Origin: Pseudoduganella plicata
GTDB taxonomy: Bacteria > Pseudomonadota > Gammaproteobacteria > Burkholderiales > Burkholderiaceae_D
Length of the DNA stretch: 64,000 nt
NCBI RefSeq assembly: GCF_004421005.1
Contig: NZ_CP038026.1
Location: 4,960,001-5,024,000, forward strand
Direction of reading: 5' to 3'
Both the position numbers and the translations under genes were made by a program. The notes beneath the pieces were generated by a model. The model worked only from the letters and a program-made list of their open reading frames with translations, ran no database searches and had not been told where the DNA came from. This document shows, piece after piece, positions 40,551 through 48,630 of the stretch. How positions within the stretch are numbered: position 1 is the stretch's first letter; each line of letters begins with the position of its first letter.

Positions 40551-42383
40551 ATGTCAAATACTAAACGCGCAATTCGCAATATCGCCATCATCGCTCACGT
40601 CGACCACGGCAAAACCACCCTCGTGGACCAACTGCTGCGCCAGTCGGGCACCTTCCGTGAAAACCAGCAGGTCGACACTCGCGTCATGGACTCGAACGAC
40701 CTCGAGAAAGAGCGGGGCATCACGATTCTGTCGAAGAATTGCGCCGTCGAGTACGAAGGCACCCACATCAATATCGTCGATACGCCGGGCCACGCCGACT
40801 TCGGCGGTGAAGTCGAGCGCGTGCTGTCGATGGTCGACTCCGTGCTGCTGCTGGTCGATGCGCAGGAAGGCCCGATGCCACAGACGCGTTTCGTGACGCG
40901 CAAGGCACTGGCGCTGGGCCTGAAGCCGATCGTTGTCGTCAACAAGATCGACCGTCCGGGCGCGCGCGCCGACTGGGCCATCAATGCCACGTTCGAACTG
41001 TTCGACAAGCTGGGCGCCAACGACGAGCAGCTGGACTTCCCGATTGTCTACGCCTCGGGCCTGAACGGCTATGCCGGCCTGACGGAAGACGTCCGCGGCG
41101 GCGACATGAAGCCGCTGTTCGAAGCGATCCTGCAGCACGTTCCCGTCCGTGACGACAACCCGGACGGCCCGCTGCAGATGCAGATCACGTCGCTGGACTA
41201 TTCGTCGTACGTGGGCAAGATCGGTATCGGCCGCATCTCGCGCGGCCGTGTCAAGGCCGGCCAGGATGTCGTCGTGGTCGACGGTCCGGGCGCAACCCCG
41301 ATCAAGGGCCGCATCAACCAGGTGCTGAACTTCAAGGGCCTGGAACGCGTGCTGGTCGATGAGGCCGTCGCCGGCGACATCGTCCTGATCAACGGTATCG
41401 AAGAAATCGGTATCGGCTCCACCGTCTGCGCACCGGACACCGTGGATCCGCTGCCGATGCTGACCGTCGACGAGCCAACGCTGACGATGAACTTCATGGT
41501 CAACAACTCGCCGCTGGCGGGCCGCGAAGGCAAGTTCGTCACGTCGCGCCAGCTGCGCGACCGCCTGGACAAGGAACTGAAGGCCAACGTGGCACTGCGC
41601 GTGGCGCCGACCGACGACGACACGATCTTCGAAGTATCGGGCCGCGGCGAACTGCACCTGACGATCCTGATCGAAAACATGCGCCGCGAAGGTTTCGAGC
41701 TGGCCGTATCGCGTCCGCGCGTGGTGTTCAAGATGGTCGACGGCGTGCGTCACGAGCCGTATGAAAACCTGTCCGTGGACGTCGAAGAAGCCAACCAGGG
41801 CGGCGTCATGGAAGAACTGGGCCGTCGTCGTGGCGACCTGCAGAACATGGAATCGGACGGCAAGGGCCGCGTGCGCCTCGAGTACCGTATCCCTGCGCGT
41901 GGCCTGATCGGCTTCCAGGGTGAGTTCATGACGCTGACGCGCGGCACGGGCCTGATGAGCCACGTGTTCGACGCCTACGCACCGGTCGACAACACCCGTG
42001 GCGAAATGGCCGGCCGCCGCAACGGCGTGCTGATCTCGCAGGACGACGGCGCCGCCGTGGCCTACGCGATCTGGAAGCTGCAGGATCGCGGCCGCATGTT
42101 CGTGTCGCACAACGACCCGGTCTATGAAGGCATGATCATCGGTATCCACTCGCGCGACAACGATCTGGTCGTCAACCCGATCAAGGGCAAGCAGCTGACC
42201 AACGTGCGTTCGTCCGGTACCGACGAAGCGGTGCGCCTGGTGCCGCCGATCCAGATGTCGCTGGAATACGCCGTCGAATTCATCGAGGACGACGAACTGG
42301 TCGAGATCACGCCGAAGTCGATCCGCCTGCGCAAGCGCTTCCTGAAAGAGCACGAGCGCAAGAAGGCTTCGCGCGAAGCGTAA
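40551..42383 (+). CDS. typA: Ribosome-associated GTPase TypA/BipA
   Basis: A translational GTPase of 610 residues that helps 50S assembly and stress or cold adaptation. G motifs: 'AHVDHGKTTLVDQLL' (G1), 'EKERGITILSKN' (switch I), 'DTPGHADFGGEVERVL' (G3), 'NKIDRPGARADW' (G4). The C-terminal half has the BipA block 'RGELHLTILIENMRREGFELAVSRP' and the basic tail 'RLRKRFLKEHERKKASREA'. I chose the ATG at 40551 ('MSNTKRAIRNIAIIAHVDHGK'), the family N-terminus; the frame is open from 40470, but that part overlaps the promoter. A strong terminator follows. Confidence 0.96.
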   Translation: MSNTKRAIRNIAIIAHVDHGKTTLVDQLLRQSGTFRENQQVDTRVMDSNDLEKERGITILSKNCAVEYEGTHINIVDTPGHADFGGEVERVLSMVDSVLLLVDAQEGPMPQTRFVTRKALALGLKPIVVVNKIDRPGARADWAINATFELFDKLGANDEQLDFPIVYASGLNGYAGLTEDVRGGDMKPLFEAILQHVPVRDDNPDGPLQMQITSLDYSSYVGKIGIGRISRGRVKAGQDVVVVDGPGATPIKGRINQVLNFKGLERVLVDEAVAGDIVLINGIEEIGIGSTVCAPDTVDPLPMLTVDEPTLTMNFMVNNSPLAGREGKFVTSRQLRDRLDKELKANVALRVAPTDDDTIFEVSGRGELHLTILIENMRREGFELAVSRPRVVFKMVDGVRHEPYENLSVDVEEANQGGVMEELGRRRGDLQNMESDGKGRVRLEYRIPARGLIGFQGEFMTLTRGTGLMSHVFDAYAPVDNTRGEMAGRRNGVLISQDDGAAVAYAIWKLQDRGRMFVSHNDPVYEGMIIGIHSRDNDLVVNPIKGKQLTNVRSSGTDEAVRLVPPIQMSLEYAVEFIEDDELVEITPKSIRLRKRFLKEHERKKASREA

Positions 42384-42403
42384 TACCCGTCAGTCTCTGA
42401 CAA

Positions 42404-42440
42404 AGCCGCCGGCATCCGCAAGGAGCCGGCGGCTTTTTTT
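42404..42440 (+). terminator. Intrinsic terminator after typA
   Basis: A ten-bp stem AGCCGCCGGC / GCCGGCGGCT with an 11-nt loop is followed by seven T, 20 nt past the typA stop. The remaining 240 bp up to the next gene hold no recognisable promoter pair or frame. Confidence 0.93.
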
Positions 42441-42683
42441 GTCGCAGCTGCCAGGAGCGTTTTATTTGCGACGTCGCCGGCCTGGCGACGTTCACGTTCA
42501 CCTCCACGTCCTCCGCGCAAAAGCCGCTCAACATAATGAGCAAAACTCCCCGTTAATCATCATGCTGATTCTTTGAAATCACGCGCCTTTTTATCCGCAT
42601 GCCTCCCCTAGAATAAAAAACAGCCGGGCAAGAGAGCCCGCAAAACACAGGCCAATCAAAGGCCGACACCGGAGGAGATCATC

Positions 42684-45600
42684 GTGACCGAGCATTCGAA
42701 CAACCGCCGCATCCACGCCCGCCACTGCCGCATGAGCGCCTGCGCGTTTGCCGCGGCGCTGCTCGCGGTGCAGGCCGCGCATGCGCAGACCGCTGCCCAA
42801 CCGGCTGCGACGTCGGCCGACACGCCGGCGGGCGCGCCAGCCGCCGGCACGGCCGGTGCCGGCGGTGCGCCAGGCCGCCAGGCCGGCGGCGGCGACCAGG
42901 GCAATGTCGTGATGGTGGTCGGCACGCGCAAATCCGTCGCCTCCGCGATTGACCGCAAGATCCGCAACGCCACGGTGTCCGACTCGCTGGTGGCCGAGGA
43001 CATCAACCAGTTCCCCGACAAGAACGTGGGCGAAGCGCTGTCGCGGATCACCGGCGTGCAGCTGTCGCGCTCCTTCGGCGAAGGCTCGCAGGTAGCGATT
43101 CGCGGCGTGGAGCCGGACCTGAACCGGGTAGAGATCAACGGCATGTCGGTGCTGAGCACGGGCGGCGGAGCGGGGCGCGGCGCCGAGCTGCGCGAGCTGG
43201 CGTCGGAACTGATCGCGTCGATCGACGTCTACAAGGGCACCACGGCGGACATGACGGAGGGAGGCGTCGGCGGCACCGTCAGCATCAAGACGCGCAAGCC
43301 GCTCGATTTCAAGAAGCCGATGATCGCCACGACGATCTCCGGCGAACATTCGACCAGCCGCGGTGGCGTCGATCCCCGTGCCAGCCTGCTGCTGGCGGAC
43401 CGCTATTTCGGCAACCGCCTCGGGCTGATGGCCAACCTCGTCTACGACAAGGTGCTGACGCAGAACGACTATGCCCGCAACACGTCGTGGCGCTTCCTGC
43501 GCGACTGGGACATGTCGGCCGAGAAGACGGTGGTCAGCCGCAACCCCGCGCTGGCGGCAATCGGCACGAAGGCGGGCTGCGATGGCGTCGCCGCGGACGA
43601 CAAGACGGCCTGCCTGAATCAGTGGAACGACTACTCGCCCGGCATTCCGCGCTACGGCATCTGGACGCGCGACCACAAGCGCACGTCGGCAGAACTGACG
43701 GCCCAGTATGAATTCGCCAAGGACTTCACCGCGTTCGCCAGCTACCAGGACAACAAGCAGGACCAGCGCCTGAACGACCGCAACTACGGCACCAACTTCG
43801 AGAACATCAATCGCCTGTACAACGCCGGCAGTGCCCCGGTGTATGACGGCGCGGGCCGGCAGACCACGGCCGGCACGTGCACCCCCGTCTCCACCACGGC
43901 CACGCCGGCCGGCATGACGGTGCGCGATCATTACGTCACCGAATACACGGTCGGCGACTGCGTGTACACCGCGGGGCAGGGCGGCCAGGGCGCCTTCTAC
44001 ACGTCGGCCCGCGACTTCTCGCTGAACGTCCGGTCGAAATACTATTCGACGGGTTTCAACTTCAAGCGCGGCCGGCTGGAAGCGGAAGGCCTGGTCGGCA
44101 AGTCGAAGTCCGACTACATCAGCCAGAGCAACAACGTGACGATGACGATGGACGCGCCGGGGCTGAAGGTATCGCTGGACAACCAGGGCTTGCCGCACTT
44201 CGGCTTCCCGGCCGGGTATTCGCCCGAGAACAGCAGTGCGTACACGCAGGTGCAACTGCAGTACCGCCCCGAGGAAGTGAAGAACACGGAAGACCAGGTC
44301 AAGCTCGATCTGAAGTACCGACTCGACACGCCGTTCTTCACGAAGATCTGGTTCGGCGCGCAGGCGCGCAAGTCGACGGGGCGCCAGTTCAAGGGCGGCG
44401 GCTTCCTGCGCAGTAACGGTTCGGACCTGGCCGGCGTGGGCGACGACGTCATCGTCCCGAGCGCGAACGTCAACCAGACGCTGATCTGGGACCCGAACTG
44501 GAGCGGCACGCCGCGCGCGCCCGATACGCGGTCGCTGCTCAACCCTTACAGCTCGACCGCCTACGTGACCGGCGCCCAGATGGCGCAGCTGATCGACACG
44601 ATCCGCACCCGCTCGCCCGGGTCCTTTTTCAAGGGCTTCGACAACGTCAGCAACCTGCCGTCGAACTGGACCGCGCCCGATTTCAACAAGGCGGCGCCGT
44701 ACTTCGACCTTTCGCACTTCAACCATGATTTGGTGCAGAGCGCCCGCGCCAGCGACGGCAACGTCTATCCACAGATCCCCACCTACGGCGCCGAAGAACG
44801 CGTGCGCTCGACCTACGGCCGGCTGGACTTCGACACGGAGCTGTTCGGCTATACCATCAACGGCAACGTTGGCGCGCGCTACACGCACACCCGCGCCGTG
44901 GCGACGGGTTCGTACCAGAACAAGGTGCGCATCGCCACCGGCACGGGGACGTCCGGGTGGGTCGACTACATCGTCGAAAACGGCATCTCCAGCGTGGCGA
45001 GCTCGTACCACGACGTGCTGCCCAGCGCGAACGCGATGATGTGGCTCGTGCCGGACATCTTCCTGGCGCGCGTCGGCTGGGGCAAGGTGATGTCGCGCCC
45101 GCGCATCGACCTGCTGGCGCCGAACGCCATCTGCACCCTGAACAGCGGCAGCAGCGCCTTCGGCGGCGACGGGACGGACGACTGCACGGCCGGCAATCCG
45201 GACCTGAAGCCGTTCCGCGCCACGAACACGGACCTGTCGCTGGAATACTACCCGGGCCCGGACACGCAGGTCAGCGCGGCCTTCTTCAAGAAGGAGATCT
45301 CGAGCTACATCCTGGAGAAGCAGCTGCAGAAGGGTGTCGACGTGTTCCATGACGGCAGCCGTTGGGACGTCACGCAGCCGGTCAACGGCAAGGGCGCCAC
45401 GACCAGGGGCATCGAGATCACGGCGCGCACGGCGTTCACGTTCCTGCCCGGCTGGCTGGGCGGCTTCGGCGGCGACGTCAACTACACGCGCATGACGTAC
45501 AAATATGCGGCGGGCACGGAGCGCCTGAATGTCCTCGATGGCACGGTGCTGCCATATCCGGGCCTGTCGAAAAACAGCTATAACGTGGCGCTGTGGTATG

Positions 45601-45875
45601 ACCGCGGTCCGATCAATGCCCGCGTCGCCTACAACGCGCGCGACCGCTACTACACGGGCGGAAACGACATCTCGGGCAATCCGAATTTCCAGGAGAAGAC
45701 GGGCTACCTCGATGCCAAGTTCCAGTACCGCTACAATGACAACATCACGTTCTCGATCGAGGGCAAGAACCTGACGGACCAGGAGGAGATCACCGACGCG
45801 GGCGACCTGTTCCGCGTCAACGAGCTGGCCTTCTCCGGGCGCCGTTACTACGCCAGCGTCTCGCTCAAATTCTGA
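42684..45875 (+). CDS. TonB-dependent receptor, carbohydrate-uptake (Xanthomonas/Caulobacter) type
   Basis: A 1063-residue outer-membrane receptor of a different subfamily from the five above. The signal peptide ends 'VQAAHAQ' near residue 36, then an Ala/Gly/Pro linker to about 75. The plug (about 78-210) has 'FPDKNVGEALSRITGVQLSR', 'VAIRGVEPDLNRVEINGMSV' and 'MTEGGVGGTVSIKTRKP', as in the TonB-Xanth-Caul receptors often linked to sugar polymers. The barrel ends 'RRYYASVSLKF'. The start is GTG, chosen for the GGAGGAG 6 nt upstream. Only 2 nt separate it from the GH43 gene, so the pair probably imports arabinan- or xylan-derived oligosaccharides. Confidence 0.93.
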   Translation: MTEHSNNRRIHARHCRMSACAFAAALLAVQAAHAQTAAQPAATSADTPAGAPAAGTAGAGGAPGRQAGGGDQGNVVMVVGTRKSVASAIDRKIRNATVSDSLVAEDINQFPDKNVGEALSRITGVQLSRSFGEGSQVAIRGVEPDLNRVEINGMSVLSTGGGAGRGAELRELASELIASIDVYKGTTADMTEGGVGGTVSIKTRKPLDFKKPMIATTISGEHSTSRGGVDPRASLLLADRYFGNRLGLMANLVYDKVLTQNDYARNTSWRFLRDWDMSAEKTVVSRNPALAAIGTKAGCDGVAADDKTACLNQWNDYSPGIPRYGIWTRDHKRTSAELTAQYEFAKDFTAFASYQDNKQDQRLNDRNYGTNFENINRLYNAGSAPVYDGAGRQTTAGTCTPVSTTATPAGMTVRDHYVTEYTVGDCVYTAGQGGQGAFYTSARDFSLNVRSKYYSTGFNFKRGRLEAEGLVGKSKSDYISQSNNVTMTMDAPGLKVSLDNQGLPHFGFPAGYSPENSSAYTQVQLQYRPEEVKNTEDQVKLDLKYRLDTPFFTKIWFGAQARKSTGRQFKGGGFLRSNGSDLAGVGDDVIVPSANVNQTLIWDPNWSGTPRAPDTRSLLNPYSSTAYVTGAQMAQLIDTIRTRSPGSFFKGFDNVSNLPSNWTAPDFNKAAPYFDLSHFNHDLVQSARASDGNVYPQIPTYGAEERVRSTYGRLDFDTELFGYTINGNVGARYTHTRAVATGSYQNKVRIATGTGTSGWVDYIVENGISSVASSYHDVLPSANAMMWLVPDIFLARVGWGKVMSRPRIDLLAPNAICTLNSGSSAFGGDGTDDCTAGNPDLKPFRATNTDLSLEYYPGPDTQVSAAFFKKEISSYILEKQLQKGVDVFHDGSRWDVTQPVNGKGATTRGIEITARTAFTFLPGWLGGFGGDVNYTRMTYKYAAGTERLNVLDGTVLPYPGLSKNSYNVALWYDRGPINARVAYNARDRYYTGGNDISGNPNFQEKTGYLDAKFQYRYNDNITFSIEGKNLTDQEEITDAGDLFRVNELAFSGRRYYASVSLKF

Positions 45876-45877
45876 CC

Positions 45878-46894
45878 ATGCGCCAGTCTGTCTCCGGCGC
45901 CGCGGGCCTCGTGCTCGCGGTGTTGTTCGCATCCGTAGCCGTCGCCGCCGATGCCGCTGCCACATTCGACAATCCGTTGGTGCGGCAGCGCGCCGACCCG
46001 CACGTGACGCTGCAGCCCGACGGCCACTACTACTTCACGGCCACGGTGCCCGAATACGACCGCATCGAGCTGCGGCGTGCGCGCAGCCTCGACGCATTGG
46101 GCGCGGCCGAGTCCAGGGTGGTGTGGCGCAAGCATGCGGAAGGTCCCATGAGCCATCACATCTGGGCGCCCGAGCTGCACCGCATCGACGGCAAGTGGTA
46201 CCTGTACTTCACGGCCGGGCGCGCGGATGCCATCTGGGACATCCGCCTGTACGTCCTGGAGAACGCATCGGACGATCCGTTCGCCGGACAGTGGATCGAA
46301 CGGGGCCAGCTGAAGACAGGCTGGGAATCGTTCTCCCTCGACGCCACGACGTTCGCGCTGGAGGGAAAACGCTATCTGGTCTGGACGCAGCGTCCGCCTA
46401 ACAGCCCGAAGCAGGTCACCGCGATCTACATTGCGCGCATGGACACGCCACTGTCCATCGCCGGCCGCGCGACGCTGCTGTCGCAGCCGGACTACCCGTG
46501 GGAGAAGGTGAAGCACGACGTCAACGAAGCACCCGCCGTGCTGGTGAAGAACGGCCGCGTGTTCCTCACCTATTCGGCCAGTGCGACGGACGCCAGCTAT
46601 GCGCTGGGCATGCTGACGGCGTCCGCCGGTGCCGACCTGCTGGATGCGCGATCCTGGACCAAGTCGCCGCAGCCGGTCTTCGCCAGCAGCGCCGCCAACC
46701 GCCAGTACGGACCAGGCCACAACGCGTTTACGACGACGCCGGACGGCAAGACCGACATCCTCGTCTACCATGCGCGCAACTACCGCGACATCGTCGGCGA
46801 TCCGTTGAAAAACCCGGACCGGCACACGCGCGCGCAGGCAATCGACTGGCGCGCCGACGGGACGCCCGACTTCGGTAATCCCGTCGCCGACTGA
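45878..46894 (+). CDS. Exported glycoside hydrolase family 43 enzyme
   Basis: A 338-residue five-bladed beta-propeller hydrolase, likely an alpha-L-arabinofuranosidase or related enzyme. The signal peptide is about 24 residues ('VLFASVAVAADA'). The three GH43 catalytic acids can be placed: Asp40 ('QRADPHVTL', base), Asp155 ('FSLDATTF', pKa modulator) and Glu217 ('VNEAPAVL', acid). 'SHHIWAPELHRIDGKWYLYFTA' is a strong family signature. It starts 2 nt after the receptor stop, so it is co-translated. It probably trims arabinose side chains of pectin, in keeping with the pectin and rhamnose genes downstream; exact specificity within GH43 is not readable by eye. Confidence 0.9.
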   Translation: MRQSVSGAAGLVLAVLFASVAVAADAAATFDNPLVRQRADPHVTLQPDGHYYFTATVPEYDRIELRRARSLDALGAAESRVVWRKHAEGPMSHHIWAPELHRIDGKWYLYFTAGRADAIWDIRLYVLENASDDPFAGQWIERGQLKTGWESFSLDATTFALEGKRYLVWTQRPPNSPKQVTAIYIARMDTPLSIAGRATLLSQPDYPWEKVKHDVNEAPAVLVKNGRVFLTYSASATDASYALGMLTASAGADLLDARSWTKSPQPVFASSAANRQYGPGHNAFTTTPDGKTDILVYHARNYRDIVGDPLKNPDRHTRAQAIDWRADGTPDFGNPVAD

Positions 46895-46911
46895 AAAAAA
46901 TGAGGTAAAAG

Positions 46912-46936
46912 AAACGGGGTCAAAAAAACGGGGTCA
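46912..46936. repeat. Tandem AAACGGGGTCA repeat
   Basis: AAACGGGGTCA occurs at 46912-46922 and 46926-46936, separated by AAA. It lies between convergent genes. The second copy contains the stop codon (TCA on the plus strand) of the CGNR gene, so the repeat appears to have shaped that gene's end. Confidence 0.6.
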
Positions 46937-47524
46937 GCTGCTGCTGCGTTTCCTGAACTGGGCCGCCTTGTAGCGGTTGCCGCACAGGGCCATGCTGCAC
47001 CAGCGCCGCTTGTGCGCCTTCGTGCGGTCGTAGAACCACAACACGCAGTCGGGGTGCTCGCATTGCCTGACGAGGGCGAAATCGCCTTCCGCCAGCAGGC
47101 CCGCTACCGCTTCGGCAACGGGGCCGAGCAATGCCGCCAGCGTCGTGCCGCGCTGCGTGCGGGTCAGCACCAGATTGCCCGCTCCGTCGCGCTCCAGATG
47201 CGGCGCGCTGAGGCAGGCGTGCAGATACTCGTTCAGGCCGTCGATATCGCCCATCGTGTTCTCCTTGCGCTGGACGATCAACCTGTGCGCCAGCGCGCGC
47301 AGCGCTTTCGCGCGCGTCAGCAACGCATTGCGGTCGATCGCGCCGGTTTTTGGAGCGATATCATGCCGCGCCAGCCAATCCAGTACGTCGTCGCCGCTGT
47401 TCCAGTAATCGACGGTCGCGCCGTCGTTGCGCGCCTGCGTATTGAGCAGATCGAGCGCCAGATGGTCGCCTACGATTGGCGCCACGCTTATGCCGCCGTC
47501 ATCCGACACTGCCGAATCCTTCAT
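46934..47524 (-). CDS. CGNR zinc-finger transcription regulator (ABATE-domain family)
   Basis: A 196-residue putative regulator. The N-terminal about 130 residues are the ABATE stress-response domain ('VAPIVGDHLALDLLNTQ'). The C-terminus is a CGNR zinc finger with Cys pairs 'CEHPDC' and 'CSMALCGNR', followed by a basic tail. Such proteins are thought to bind DNA and control efflux or stress genes; few have been studied. It diverges from an alpha/beta hydrolase gene, and two identical inverted repeats lie between them, so autoregulation and control of the hydrolase are likely. The ribosome site AGG overlaps operator 1. Its stop codon lies in a small direct repeat. Confidence 0.88.
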   Translation of the reverse strand: MKDSAVSDDGGISVAPIVGDHLALDLLNTQARNDGATVDYWNSGDDVLDWLARHDIAPKTGAIDRNALLTRAKALRALAHRLIVQRKENTMGDIDGLNEYLHACLSAPHLERDGAGNLVLTRTQRGTTLAALLGPVAEAVAGLLAEGDFALVRQCEHPDCVLWFYDRTKAHKRRWCSMALCGNRYKAAQFRKRSSS

Positions 47525-47528
47525 TTCG

Positions 47529-47557
47529 TAACCTGTAAAAATTGAGTTGACAGGTTA
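47529..47557. promoter_or_regulatory. Operator 1 between the CGNR regulator and hydrolase genes
   Basis: TAACCTGT (47529-47536) and ACAGGTTA (47550-47557) form a perfect 8-bp inverted repeat with a 13-nt spacer. It begins 5 bp from the regulator's start codon and overlaps the -35 of the plus-strand promoter. Confidence 0.7.
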
Positions 47558-47575
47558 TTTTGTGCCGCGCATACT
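47547..47575 (+). promoter_or_regulatory. Predicted promoter of the hydrolase gene
   Basis: A perfect TTGACA at 47547-47552 and CATACT at 47570-47575 are 17 bp apart. Operator 1 covers the -35 and operator 2 lies just after the start point near 47582, an ideal layout for repression. On the other strand TTAACA (47596-47591) and TATGCG (47573-47568) may serve the regulator. Confidence 0.65.
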
Positions 47576-47585
47576 GGGCTCACAG

Positions 47586-47614
47586 TAACCTGTTAAGCTA
47601 AATTATACAGGTTA
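47586..47614. promoter_or_regulatory. Operator 2 between the CGNR regulator and hydrolase genes
   Basis: TAACCTGT (47586-47593) and ACAGGTTA (47607-47614) repeat operator 1 exactly in arms and in the 13-nt spacing, 57 bp away. Confidence 0.7.
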
Positions 47615-47648
47615 TTTAATCCGACCGCCTTTACACCAGGGGAATCAC

Positions 47649-48605
47649 ATGACCGCACAAAATACGCTGCTCGCCGCCGCCACCCTTGCCACCGCCTTTA
47701 ACGCCAATGCCGTCGACAGTCCCGTGCAGGTCCACCACAGGACAATCGATATCCAGGGGGTGACCGTGTTCTACCGCGAGGCTGGCCCCGCACAGGCCCC
47801 GACCGTCCTGTTGCTGCACGGATTCGGCGCTTCGTCGTACATGTTCCGCGAGCTGATCCCGCGGCTGGCCGTGAAGTACCACGTGGTCGCCCCCGACTTG
47901 CCGGGCTTCGGGCAGACGTCCGTCATGCCGGGCGTGGCGTTCCGCTACACGTTCGACAACCTCGCTGCCGTGATCGACGCCTTCACCGTCGCGAAAGGCA
48001 TGGAGCGCTACGCCATGTACGTGTTCGATTACGGTGCGCCGGTGGGCTGGCGGCTGGCGGTCAGGAACCCGCACAGGATTGCGGCGATCGTCAGCCAGAA
48101 CGGTAACGGCTATGAGGAGGGCCTGAGCGCCGGCTGGGCGGACATGCGCAAGGCATGGGCGGCGCCCACGGCGGCGAACCGCGAGGCGCTGCGCCGATTC
48201 AACACGCTCGAGATGACGAAGTGGCAGTACACGGAGGGCGTGAGCGACACGTCGCTGATCGCGCCGGAGACCTACCAGCTGGCCCATGCGGCGATCGAGC
48301 GCATCGGCGTCGAGGCGCAGATGGATCTGCTGCTCGACTACGGCCAGAATATCCGCCAGTATGCGCAGCTGCACGACTTCTTCCGGCGCTACCAGCCGCC
48401 GCTGCTCGCAATCTGGGGGAAGAACGATCCGTTCTTCACGCCGGCCGGCGCCGAGGCGTTCCGGCGCGACAACCCGAACGCCGAGGTGCGCTTCCTCGAC
48501 ACCGGCCACTTCGCCATCGAAACGCACGGCCAGGACATTGCGGCGGGAATGCTGGAGTTCCTGGGCCGCAGCCTGGATCTGCCCGCGAAGCCTGCCACGC
48601 CTTAA
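47649..48605 (+). CDS. Alpha/beta hydrolase with Asp nucleophile (epoxide hydrolase/dehalogenase type)
   Basis: A 318-residue hydrolase. The oxyanion motif is 'LLLHGFGASSYMF', the nucleophile elbow is Asp127 in 'YVFDYGAPVGW' (where esterases have Ser) and the catalytic His287 lies in 'DTGHFAIETHG'. An Asp nucleophile points to epoxide hydrolases and haloalkane or haloacid dehalogenases. The N-terminus 'LLAAATLATAFNANAVDS' may be a signal peptide, but it lacks positive residues, so its location is uncertain. AGGGGA precedes the ATG. It diverges from the CGNR regulator across two operators and is probably induced when that protein senses a toxic compound; this is inference. Confidence 0.88.
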   Translation: MTAQNTLLAAATLATAFNANAVDSPVQVHHRTIDIQGVTVFYREAGPAQAPTVLLLHGFGASSYMFRELIPRLAVKYHVVAPDLPGFGQTSVMPGVAFRYTFDNLAAVIDAFTVAKGMERYAMYVFDYGAPVGWRLAVRNPHRIAAIVSQNGNGYEEGLSAGWADMRKAWAAPTAANREALRRFNTLEMTKWQYTEGVSDTSLIAPETYQLAHAAIERIGVEAQMDLLLDYGQNIRQYAQLHDFFRRYQPPLLAIWGKNDPFFTPAGAEAFRRDNPNAEVRFLDTGHFAIETHGQDIAAGMLEFLGRSLDLPAKPATP

Positions 48606-48630
48606 GCCATCGGCAGGGGCGGCACGTGTA

